A stretch of 64,000 nt of DNA, taken from contig NC_088202.1 in NCBI RefSeq assembly GCF_037126465.1, forward strand, positions 121,906,123-121,970,122. Direction: 5' to 3'. Below the pieces are notes generated by a model. It had not been told where the DNA came from, did not search any database, and saw nothing but the letters and a program-made list of their open reading frames with translations. A program made the position numbers and the translations under genes. This DNA is from Ornithodoros turicata (taxonomy: Eukaryota > Arthropoda > Arachnida > Ixodida > Argasidae). Shown here in pieces: positions 11,806 through 21,244 of the stretch. Every line of letters starts with the position of its first letter. Within the stretch, counting starts at the first letter, position 1.

Positions 11806-13309
11806 GAGCGCCGAAGAAAATTAGCGGCGGAGGCATATTCGACTGCCGGTGCGCACAGCGAGCCCTTACCCCATACCAGCGGGGCAACTTCGACTTGTGC
11901 GAGTGTGAAAGTGACCTACAAAGATGATGGGTGCATCCACTGATGGTGCATCCAGTGGCTCGCCAGAGAACCCCAGGCGCAGCGGCGATGGGAGACTTGG
12001 AATATCCTGCTGCTGCACGTCACATCAAGATATCATGAGATTGGGAAAGAGTGTATCGTTGGCAAAACAAGCGCACGTTGGTGTTGCCGTCGTGTAACTT
12101 CGCGGTTTTTAGCGTTTTGTGAGATGAGGTCAGGGTAGTACCGGCCTCGCACATGAAGTTTTCCTTCGTATCTCCTTCGCGCAATGGCATCCACAATCGG
12201 GAACAACCATCAAAACAACTCGTGTGATCGGCCAACGCACGTGGCTTTCTTTTGTCAACGACGAGTCGCGACATCTGGCGTTGTCACGTATAGGTTGTTT
12301 GCAAACAGCGGGTGGGCCATTAATAGATGACTAATGGATGGAATGAATACATGAATAAAGACTGGTATTTCTGTAACTAAAATCCCGCGAAGGAATCGTA
12401 TAGATCGTGGCGTTTTCGTGTAGAACACTACGGCTCAGACACGGGTGAGTCCACCCAATTTTTTTCTTCCGCGGCGGGTGGAAGCGGGCGAGTTCACTGG
12501 TTCTGAAGGATGGAAGGGTGCGTTGTTAGCGACGGACAGCGGCATAGTTCCGGCATCGCTTGGATGTGCCTGGCCTGGCAATTGCGACATTGCGAGTGAG
12601 TAAGCAAGCCAAGAAGAGCCAAAGCGAAAGTCGTCCGTGACGTCAGCGCTTTAAGCGGACGATTAGACGTCTACAGGTAAAAAAAAAAAAAAAGAAAATG
12701 AAAAAGAAATATCGTTTTCTCTGCAAGTACAGGGTGTTCCTCGAAACTATTTCGCAGGTACGTTCAATAGGCACCAACCAATGTGCCTGCATATTTTCGT
12801 TGTGATCTGTCACAACGCATTTTCTCCGGAGCGGCCCTTTAACCGGGAGCTACTATTGCGAAAGCACGGTTCCGCCAAGTAAATAACATTAAGGAAGTCC
12901 ATTAGCGCAGTTCCGTTTGGTCAGAGACTGCCATCAGCTACGCTTAGCTATTTTAGAGGCTCTGATGCAGAGTGAACGTGCGTGCCTTCTGTTATGCCTT
13001 TCCACTTAGCAATAAGGAAGAACGCCGCCATGCGACAGGCGAATCCCTCGGGGAAACTCCTAATGAGAGAGGGAGAAGGCGATAATCAAATTTAATCGAA
13101 TTCTTTTGCAGACATGCCCAATAGTTCAGGGCAAAACGTAAAGCAGGCTTCACTTTTGCATGCTCCCACAGAGGCCATGTATTGGCAACCTAAAAGCTCG
13201 TGCAACACCATCCGCTGGCAGCGCTTGGCATTCACACGCTAGTGTCATGTTGCCTGTGTCACGGCGAAGCATTTGATGCAATTCCTTCGGGTGCATATTG
13301 GGACCTTCG
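11806..13309. other. Unassigned stretch with one poly-A run
   Basis: No coding signal recognised. A 15-base A run at 12680-12694 could be an old retroposon tail. At 12731 a CAGGGTGTTCCTCGAAACT sequence resembles the end of TA-target DNA transposons, but I could not find a matching inverted end nearby. Confidence 0.3.
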
Positions 13310-13409
13310 AGGTTCCATGTAGATGCGTATACGAAGAGGGGAGTCAAGTCCTGTAGATCACATAAACAAAATACAGAAGCCGACACTGAAGATTTTTGTT
13401 TAAGTTTAA

Positions 13410-13455
13410 TTTGTACAAGCTTTCGCGTGGAGGTCCACGCTTCCTCAGGTACAAA
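13410..13455 (-). ncRNA. Hammerhead-ribozyme-like motif (left arm, mirror copy)
   Basis: Exact reverse complement of the motif at 13896-13941, because the two palindrome arms are identical. It carries the same core boxes, perfect stems and the same extra A before stem II. Confidence 0.55.
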
Positions 13456-13895
13456 GTGAAGTGGTGACACACATAAGTATATATAGTATAGACACTGCTG
13501 TACAAAGAAAGGGAAGAGGAAAGGAGATATGGTGCCACATGTCTGTGTACAGTGAATAGCTGGGCAGACGGATAAGTGACCTCTAACCGTTTAAGAACAG
13601 TAAGAGGTGTTGTTGTGAACAAAAAGGCTCGCCAACCCAGTTTCGCGGAAGGGGGGTCAGGAGTATGGGAAACGATCGTTTCCCATACTCCTGACCCCCC
13701 TTCCGCGAAACTGGGTTGGCGAGCCTTTTTGTTCACAACAACACCTCTTACTGTTCTTAAACGGTTAGAGGTCACTTATCCGTCTGCCCAGCTATTCACT
13801 GTACACAGACATGTGGCACCATATCTCCTTTCCTCTTCCCTTTCTTTGTACAGCAGTGTCTATACTATATATACTTATGTGTGTCACCACTTCAC

Positions 13896-13941
13896 TTTGT
13901 ACCTGAGGAAGCGTGGACCTCCACGCGAAAGCTTGTACAAA
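13896..13941 (+). ncRNA. Hammerhead-ribozyme-like motif (right arm)
   Basis: Reading 5' to 3': TTTGTAC (stem I, 13896-13902), CTGAGGA (core box, 13903-13909), one extra A (13910), a perfect stem II GCGTGGA/TCCACGC with CC loop (13911-13926), GAAA (13927-13930), GCTT (13931-13934), then GTACAAA (13935-13941), which pairs perfectly with the first heptamer. This is the type I hammerhead layout with a minimal stem III; A-GC-U is self-complementary, as in dimeric hammerheads. Deviations from consensus are the extra A before stem II and U at the cleavage position. Activity is unproven. Confidence 0.55.
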
Positions 13942-14959
13942 TTAAACTTAAACAAAAATCTTCAGTGTCGGCTTCTGTATTTTGTTTAAGGTTCCATGTA
14001 GGTTCAAAACTTTCGGCATGTGAAGAAGGCTTCATTTGCTGCACTGAAGCGTTGGGGTGAAGTGTACCATCATCAAATGCGCCATGTACGAACACCTACT
14101 CCGTGATGAGTTTGAGGGCCCTACGAGTAATCGAATGTTGTGTAGTGTTCGTGAAATGGTCTATAAAATGGGAAAGTTTGGAAAATTGGATGTTTGCTCA
14201 ACTATCCGGCTATTGTCTTACTGGATGTGCGGTGTCGTAAAATACGCCAAACGCAATTACAGCGTGGGAACAAACCCCTTCAATTAGCGTGTTCACAAAC
14301 AAGTACTTTTGCAGCACAGTACGTCTATACGTAGAGTGAATGTTTACACAGCTGCGTAGAGGTGAGTTGCACGGCTGCAAATACCATCACGTTTAATAAA
14401 ATTGTCGAAAACGCGGCTGCACAGGGGCCTACAGATATGCCAAGGGAAGCGAGGAACTTTGCATGCGTGATGTTGAATTTCGAAACAGGTCCAGCTATTC
14501 CGAGACTCGGAGTGCCCGAAGACCATGTTTGCGTAGATTGCTGCTTACCCGGACATCACATTTATTCAAGCGCAAAATTATCTTCAATGGGCAGAGGACA
14601 ATTTTCGCTGTCTTTGACTTGCGCTACCACTGTTGTAAGGCTATGGGAAGCCGTGATGTAGTCGATCCGCGTTAGAACCCATTGTATTGCTTTCATGTGA
14701 TCAGCATATTGTATGGGGATTCCGCTGCCTTGCACGTGTCAGCTAGACTTTTAGAAGAATATGCGCGAACACACGACGTACAGCAGATTCCAAACAAAAA
14801 CATGGAGTACCCTTGAGCGCGAGCGCTATGGAAACGATGGCGCTGTTGTTTGCTTCATGAAACAGACAAAAATGAAAATCGTTGTGTTTGTCCGATGAGG
14901 AACGCGTAAGTACCGCCTTGCTGTATCCACCACAGGAACTCTGTGAGTGTGGAGGATGC

Positions 14960-15079
14960 TGTGGATACCTAGCAGATAATAAGGAACATAGGTCCGTGCT
15001 GTGCACCTGCCAGGTAACAACTGGCCGGCGCGTTTATTGCGTCGTCGTCATCATGATTGCGTCCACAGAGGGCGCTACA
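14960..15079 (-). repeat. 3' LTR of the CsRn1-like element
   Basis: 120 bp, identical by eye to the copy at 19133-19252. The integrase stop codon lies 5 bp inside it (15075-15077). Confidence 0.92.
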
Positions 15080-15093
15080 GGGCTCCCCCCTCT
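15080..15093 (-). other. Polypurine tract
   Basis: On the minus strand AGAGGGGGGAGCCC lies directly upstream of the 3' LTR, the expected place for the plus-strand primer. Confidence 0.7.
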
Positions 15094-18000
15094 AGAGCGT
15101 CGTCCGGCTGGAGACGGTCGGAAGAGAGAGACCATGTCACAGTCCTTCGGCCTGTGTGGGCTACGGGCTTCAGTGTGGCTGAATAGGCGGGAAGGTCCAA
15201 GTAGGTGTTAAAGGGGATGACGGAGGAGACGTACGCTGGCTTCACGCGATCCAGGGCTACCGTGTCGTGTTTGCCACCGAGGTCGACTACGACGGTCTTT
15301 GAGGTGCGGGAGAGCACAGGGTACGGTCCGGAGTAGTGTGGCGTAAGGGGTGGCTTGGCGCGGTCGGTTCTGATGAACACGTGCGAAGCGTTCTTGAGGT
15401 CCTGGCTGACGAAGACGGTTCGCCGCGTCGGCATGCGCGGCGGAACGGGGGTGATGGAGCGGAACAAGTCATGGAGCTTGTCGATGTACGCGGTCTGGGA
15501 TGGATGGGGCTCGGCGGGGCTGGGGGTGAGAAAATCACCTGGGAGCCGGATCGGGGAGCCGTACACCAACTCGGCTGAACTGCAGCTAAGGTCTTCCTTG
15601 ACGGAGGATCTGATGCCCAGCAGCGCGAAGGGAAGGTGTTGGCTCCAGTGCGCAGGGTTATCGTGAGCAGTGAGTGCGACCTTCAGTTGACGGTGTAGTC
15701 GCTCGACTAGCCCATTCGCCGCGGGGTGATAGGCAGTCGTGTGGATATGGCGAGTTCCGAGTAGCTGCGTAAGGGCAGTGAACAGTGAGCACTGAAACTG
15801 CCGTCCGCGGTCGGTGGTCACGATGGAGGGGCATCCGAACCGCGCGATCCATGATGCGACAAAAGCTTCAGCGACTGATTGAGCGGTGATGTCGGTCAGC
15901 GGGACTGCTTCGGGCCACCTCGTAAATCGATCGATACAGGTTAGAATGTACCGGTAACCTTGAGATGGTGGCAGGGGACCGACGATGTCCACAATGCACA
16001 TGGTCAAATCGGGCGCGAGGTGGCAGGAACGGTTGAAGTGGAGTTCGAGTGTGGCGGCCGACCTTCGCGCGCTGACAAGGGATGCAGGTCTTGACCCAGC
16101 GTTGGACATCCTTGTTCATGCGCGGCCAGGCGTAGCGTTGTGTCAGGAGCTTTTGGGTCGCGCGCACTCCAGGATGGGAAAGGCCGTTGGTCGAGACGAA
16201 GATAGGCCGGCGCAACGTGACGGGAATGAACGGTCGATTAACGCCTGTGCTGGTATCGCAAATGACAGTCGTCGGTGTGGCCGGGATAGGGACTTCGCGC
16301 AGCACCAGTGACGTGTCATGCGTGGCTAGCAGTTGTTGGAGTTCGGAGTCGTCAGCTTGCGCCGCTGCGATGTCCTCGAGACGGACGGTGCATGGCGTAG
16401 AAATGGAATCAATGCGAGAGAGGGCGTCCGCGGCACTGTTGTCCACACCGTGCACATGACGTATGTCCGTCGTGAATTCCGAAATGTACGCCAGATGCCG
16501 GACTTCGCGGGCGAGGTAGTCGGTGCGGTTGGTACGAAAGACGAATGCGAGGGGCTTATGATCGGTTAGAACATGAAATGTGCGGCCTTCCAGGAAGTAC
16601 CGGAAATGACGGACTGCTGCGTAGATGGCCAAAAGCTCGCGACCAAAGACACGGTAGCGAGTTTGCGTGTCGTTTAGTCGGTGCGAAAAGAACGCCACAG
16701 GGTACCAGGCGTCGTCGATATGCTGCTGCAAAACTGCGCCCACAGCGGTGCTAGACGCATCTACCAAGAGACGGCTTGGGGCGTCGTGCCGTGGGTGTAC
16801 TAGCATAGCAGCGTCCGCTAGGGCCTGCTTGATATTCGCAAAGGCGGCGTCAGCGGACTGCGACCAAGGGACGCTTGACGATGGCTTCGGGTTGTTGCGG
16901 AGCATGTCCGTGAGTGGCTGAATGATGGCGGCACATTTAGCAATGAACCGACGGTGGAAGTTCACCAAGCCAAGAAAGCGACGTAGTTGACGGATCGTCG
17001 TTGGCTTGGGGAAATCGGTGATGGCCTTCACTTTATGCGCAAGAGGATGGATTCCGTCGGAGGACACGTGATGCCCGAGGAACTCGAGCTCGGAGACTCC
17101 AAAAGTGCACTTCTTGGCATTAACCACTAAGCCGTATGTCTGGAGACGGCTGAAAAGCTGCTGGAGGTGCTTCTCATGTTGTTCTTCGGTGGGACTGAAA
17201 ACGAGAAGATCGTCTATATAGGCAATTACGAAGTCGAGGCCTCGGACAACTTCGCTGATAAAACGTTGAAACGTTTGAGCGGCGTTTCTTAGTCCGAAAG
17301 GCATTCGCACATACTCAAACAATCCAAAAGGCGTTGTAATTGCTGTCTTGGGTATGTCTTCAGGCTCGACTGGGATTTGGTGATACGCCTTTACTAGATC
17401 TATCTTTGAAAAAGTAGTGGCACCGGCAAGGCGTTCCGCGAAGTCGTGGAGGTGTGGCAGCGGGTATCTGTCGGGGATTGTTCTTGCATTAAGAGCGCGG
17501 TAATCCCCGCAGGGCCGCCAGTCGTTGGGCTCCTTTTTGGGCACCATATGCAGCGGCGAAGCCCAGCTGCTAGATGACGGACGGATGATGCCCAGGTCCA
17601 ACATATGTTCGAACTCACGACGAGCAATGGAAAGGCGTTCGCCAGATAGTCGTCGAAAGGTCGCCGTGATGGGAGGGCCTGTGGTCTCAATGCGGTGCGT
17701 AACATGATGCGCGGCTGGCGCTGAAAGATTGCAGGGCTTGAGCAGCTCGGGAAAGGAAGCCAAGACGTTTTCGTAGCGCGAACCGGGAATAAATGCACAT
17801 ATGCCGGTTGAGTTGATCGTCGAGATGCCAGCTTCAGTGGTTAATTTGGTGATGTTGTCTTTCAACTTTCGTTGCCTAATGCTGACATCAAGATGAAAAT
17901 TATGTAAAAAGTCGGCTCCAATGATGGCCCGGTCGACTTCTGCCACAACGAAGAGCCAACGAAACGTCCTGCGCAAGCCGATGTCCAAAGTTAGTGAACG

Positions 18001-18124
18001 CAGTCCATATGTGCGGATCGTAGATTTGTTCGCAGCTTGAAGAGGGGGTGTGAGGCATTGACGAATTTTCCGATCGGAAGGCGTCGCCGGTATAACGCTC
18101 ACCTGGGCCCCTGTATCAATAAGG

Positions 18125-18152
18125 TTGTGGATACCTAGCAGATAATAAGGAA
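18125..18152. repeat. LTR-terminus scar inside protease
   Basis: These 28 bp match the outer end of the LTR plus one adjoining base (compare 19132-19159). A short direct repeat AATAAGG flanks it at 18118-18124 and 18144-18150, so 26 bp are net inserted. Removing them reunites the protease frame across FLI and DTGA. Confidence 0.85.
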
Positions 18153-18223
18153 ACGCTGCTTCGCGATACGATCCTGTACATACAGAAGGCGGGCAGGACG
18201 TAGGCCGTGGTCGGTTGCCGCCA

Positions 18224-19114
18224 TTATCGACCGGCCTGAGGGTTTTCCTGCCAGTCGCAAGGCGACTCGCAGCGCGTTGATCGGTGGCGAAAACGACGGT
18301 GGTACCAGCAGTACCGAGGGCTTCCTGGAGCATGCTGTGACGCTTGCGTTGGGCTCGAGGCGCGTCGACGACTCGCAGACCGGTTTCTTGATTGCCCTCG
18401 ATCTCGGGATCGGCGGTTCAACGCTGTGCGCAAGTCGGCCATCTGCGATGACATCCTAGACATCTCGTCCGTCAGGCGGGCCACTGCCGCTTGCAAGTCC
18501 GGCGTCGAGGGGCTGTCTGGAACCGCGGGCGAACGGACGGGGGCAAGGCTTGCGGAAGCATAATCTGTAATTCGATCCGCAAGTTCGGCGAGTCGATCCA
18601 ACGACACGTCGTCATTGCCAGCAAGGATCATCCTGACCTCGTGCGGAAGCCTATTCAGGAATAATTCCCGTAATATCGGTGCATGGTCGTCTGCGGAGTG
18701 TCCAAGCAGCTGCTTCATCCGGTGGAGAAGCTGCGACGGGCGACGGTCTCCTAGCTCCTCGGATGTTAGGAGCTGCTGGATCCTGGAGCGCTCCGATATC
18801 TCAGTACGAGAGAGGATGGCGGATTTCAGGGTATCGTAAGCTCTATCTGCCTGCACCGTGGAGAGTACGTCGTCGATGTCGTCCACCAGGTCAGGAGGAA
18901 TCAAGGGGAGTACCTCACAGTATTTAGTCATTTGACTTTGGATCCGGCGGGCGTGGAAGAGTGCCTCAACTTGACGGAACCAAGTTTTTGGGTTTTTGGT
19001 CCAAAAAGGCGGGAGGCGGACTTGCTGGACGGTTTGTAGGACAGCTGGGCCTGACGATACGTCGGAGGCTTCACCCTGACCGCTTAGGCCGCTCTGTGTC
19101 CCGGCGGTGTCCAT
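18224..19114 (-). CDS. gag: gag of the CsRn1-like element
   Basis: A 296-residue Gag is read from the ATG at 19114; an upstream TTG extension would lie in the primer-binding site and is not used. It encodes the capsid and nucleocapsid that package element RNA. The capsid-like part includes [19 protein letters not shown] near the N-terminus and an [19 protein letters not shown] segment, typical of arthropod Gypsy Gag. The C-terminus has a C-x2-H-x9-C-x3-C zinc finger (about residues 269-286) preceded by an Arg/Ser-rich stretch. The stop TAA overlaps the ATG of pol (TAATG), so pol would be made by -1 slippage or by stop-restart. The frame is intact. Confidence 0.88.
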   Translation of the reverse strand: MDTAGTQSGLSGQGEASDVSSGPAVLQTVQQVRLPPFWTKNPKTWFRQVEALFHARRIQSQMTKYCEVLPLIPPDLVDDIDDVLSTVQADRAYDTLKSAILSRTEISERSRIQQLLTSEELGDRRPSQLLHRMKQLLGHSADDHAPILRELFLNRLPHEVRMILAGNDDVSLDRLAELADRITDYASASLAPVRSPAVPDSPSTPDLQAAVARLTDEMSRMSSQMADLRTALNRRSRDRGQSRNRSASRRRASSPTQASQHAPGSPRYCWYHRRFRHRSTRCESPCDWQENPQAGR

Positions 19115-19128
19115 GAGTCGGGTCACCA
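19111..19128 (-). other. Primer-binding site
   Basis: On the minus strand TGGTGACCCGACTC starts 4 nt inside the 5' LTR and is complementary to a tRNA 3' end finishing in CCA. It overlaps the gag start codon (19114-19112). Which tRNA it fits cannot be settled by eye. Confidence 0.65.
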
Positions 19129-19132
19129 AGTT

Positions 19133-19252
19133 TGTGGATACCTAGCAGATAATAAGGAACATAGGTCCGTGCTGTGCACCTGCCAGGTAACAACTGGCCG
19201 GCGCGTTTATTGCGTCGTCGTCATCATGATTGCGTCCACAGAGGGCGCTACA
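19133..19252 (-). repeat. 5' LTR of the CsRn1-like element
   Basis: 120 bp, identical to 14960-15079. The target duplication ATGC follows at 19253-19256. Confidence 0.92.
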
Positions 19253-19763
19253 ATGCCATGAGAAAACCGTGTGCTGCCTTATTTCTCCAGCAAACCAGGT
19301 AAAGTGGAGAAATCACACCTCTTATCAACACTAGACAAGTTCGCTGACGTGAGATTAACGTGATCTCTTACACGAGACGAAACACTCTCCTTTTACCACC
19401 ACCGTTGGTGAAAGGCATTTCAACGCGAATCGAACGACACATATTTTATGCGGGTGGTTCTCGTAAGGGTATGTCATCGCTAAAGGGCATGACACTAAAC
19501 ATGCCTTCAAATAAGTACTAAAGGTAGCAATAGTGAGTCCCAGTGAAAAAACTAAAACGTAAAATAAGTGTATAATAGAACAACAGTATGAGAACACAAC
19601 TAGGACGAAAAAACTAAGAGAAAGCAATCTCCTTCCTTTCTTCCAATTTTCCTTAAAATTTTCGAATCTTGTTGGAATGCAGTATGCATTTGGCCAGTCG
19701 ATGGCAGCTTACACGTCAGCACGCGAGAGACAGATGGACGAAATAGATTTGTGGGGATTTCAA

Positions 19764-21206
19764 CCCAGTAAACCAGATATGTCTAAAGGATATCCTGCGG
19801 ATATACTGTATCTGACGTTCCAATGTCTCAGGGATATCTGGAAACGTCCCGTTTACATACGTGGGATATCCAGGGGATCAGGGTTTCTTCCTCATTTTGC
19901 GATCCTGAGGAAGTCCCAAAAATATTCATTCTCGATTTTTGTGTCGGAATAGGACCTCCAGTGTTCCTCCGTTGGGCCTCTAGTTTTTTTATGTTGAAAG
20001 CAATCTTCCATGCCAATGTCCTAACAGACAACATATGTCCAGACGATGTCTGTAGGATATCCCATTTTGGACAATGGGATATCCCTGGGAGGAGCCTGAA
20101 TATCCCATAGATATCCATGCGACATACAGAAGACCAGGATATGGGCACTGTTACGACGTCGCAGGTATCTCCATGCGATGTCTCCACGGGATATTGGACA
20201 AATGTGGGACGTTTATGAACCGTTGCTCTGACTGTTAAAATTTAATATAATGTACACTTCTTTCACTTGACGCATCAGAAGTGACGACGCCACGGTGATA
20301 TTAACGGAAAGTAGTCTACATATCTACAAAACATATACATATGGTAAATAATGAACGTAAGCGTGTTTAAAGGTGCTCTCACCCTAAAAATAAGAGCCGT
20401 CCCTCATTGTGCGCCCCCTTCTACCCCACCGCGTACGCGAAGGGATACTAGAGCATCCACAATAGTGTGTTGCCGAAATGGCTGGAGCATATACTGAAAT
20501 AAAAGTTATTGGGGCACGTTGGTTACAAGAGTATTGCAGCGTAAGACATATGTAACGGTGAGGGGGTGCGTCTTTGCAGTTAATTCGTGTATATGCAGAT
20601 TCAAGGTATAACCAATGACGTTTCTGACATTCCTTCCTATAGAGTATTGTGTTTTTAATTCAGGCTATTGTCTATAATGTGATTACCTGCCCGAGTGGAG
20701 CTGCAAAAGTGTCGAATTCTGTTGCTCGACTAGTGTCATGCACACATAGATACGTTGCATGGCTAGCTGCACGCGAACATTAGAGATACATAACGGTTTT
20801 ACTTGTTCCCCTATATCTAGGTTCACAGAAGTTCTTGCTTGCTCTCAGCGCAAAAAAAGTTGCTGTCTAAATAACATGTGAAACATCACATATTTATCCG
20901 TATATCTCCAGGCGACGTCCTGGCGACATCCCACTGACGTTTAATGGTTCAAATGAGTTCAGTGCCCAAAATTGGTATACATATACTAGATCTTGCATGG
21001 ATATACCTCAGGGATGCAGGCTGCTTTTTTCAAACATCCAAAGCGCGATATCCTACAGACGTCCCTGGGACATAAGCTATTTACTGGGCAAAACTGAAAC
21101 GCGAATGTTGTTCTGGGATATCCCACAGATATCGCATGGATGTCCAGATATTCAGGACGTTCACAACCTTGTAGGGATATCCTAGGGATATTAGTGGTTT
21201 ACTGGG
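19764..21206. mobile_element. Non-autonomous DNA element with GGATATCC subterminal clusters
   Basis: The ends are inverted: CCCAGTAAACCA at 19764 and TGGTTTACTGGG ending at 21206, with similarity continuing into ATAT/GGATATCC sequence. Over a dozen GGATATCC-like palindromic motifs cluster in the outer parts (about 19785-20195 and 21045-21195) and are absent from the middle. No transposase frame is present. No convincing target duplication was found. Confidence 0.6.
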
Positions 21207-21244
21207 AATGCAAACGTGGACACAGATGACGACCGACTTATTAG

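Larger units (their letters stand above)
13323..13988. mobile_element. Penelope-like palindromic insertion with 13-bp target duplication
   Basis: AGGTTCCATGTAG occurs at 13310-13322 and again at 13989-14001, flanking a 666-bp insertion. Its first 40 bp are unique; the rest is a 626-bp inverted repeat with arms 13363-13675 and 13676-13988 meeting at AACGATCGTT. Both arms read identically, with the same long open frame on opposite strands (13344-13775 minus, 13576-13989 plus). Each arm carries a CTGAGGA..GAAA motif with self-complementary stems, as in the terminal hammerhead motifs known from Penelope-like elements. No enzyme domain is present. Confidence 0.7.
15075..18224 (-). pseudogene. pol: protease, reverse transcriptase, RNase H, integrase (frame-broken)
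   Basis: The expected start is an ATG overlapping the gag stop (TAATG, 18226-18222). Protease begins in that frame but is cut by the 26-bp scar (about 18125-18150), which brings an in-frame TAG. Downstream, one frame (to 15868) carries the LIDTGAQ protease box, reverse transcriptase with motif [11 protein letters not shown] and catalytic YIDD (about 17220-17209), RNase H ([22 protein letters not shown]) and the integrase zinc-binding CIPCQ. A second shift near 15993, fitting one extra base, moves the integrase core to another frame (to 15075): [19 protein letters not shown] with 35 residues between the last Asp and Glu, and a SGPYPV GPY/F-type tail. Domains are otherwise well preserved. Not functional as it stands. 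Confidence 0.9.
14960..19252 (-). mobile_element. Gypsy (CsRn1-like) LTR retrotransposon, young but frame-broken
   Basis: Identical 120-bp LTRs (14960-15079 and 19133-19252) begin TGT and end ACA, flanked by a 4-bp target duplication ATGC (14956-14959, 19253-19256). On the minus strand the order is LTR, primer-binding site, gag, pro-RT-RNaseH-integrase, polypurine tract, LTR. The Gag zinc finger is of C-H-C-C type, which I associate with the CsRn1 clade of Ty3/Gypsy. Identical LTRs imply recent insertion, yet pol carries a 26-bp scar in protease and one extra base in integrase. Confidence 0.9.
14170..19635 (+). repeat. Large inverted duplication, arm 1 (interrupted by LTR element)
   Basis: 14170-14959 plus 19257-19635 align in order, inverted, with 24925-23690. 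Shared landmarks are the CGGCTATTGTCTTACTGGAT segment (14199-14225), TTTTGCAGCACA (14308), CGAGACTCGGAGTGCCCGAAGA, CAATGGGCAGAGG, GATGTAGTCGATCCG, GTGTTTGTCCGATG and CCGTGTGCTGCCTTATTTCTCC (19269). Identity looks like about 75-85 percent. The insertion of the LTR element at 14960-19252 accounts for the gap; arm 2 lacks it. I recognise no protein in either arm. Confidence 0.7.

Noticed and set aside
13344..13989. 143- and 137-codon open frames with identical protein on opposite strands
   Set aside because: They are mirror readings of a perfect palindrome, not independent genes.
15287..19000. Many plus-strand open frames over 15.3-18.9 kb
   Set aside because: They are antisense shadows of the minus-strand gag and pol genes.
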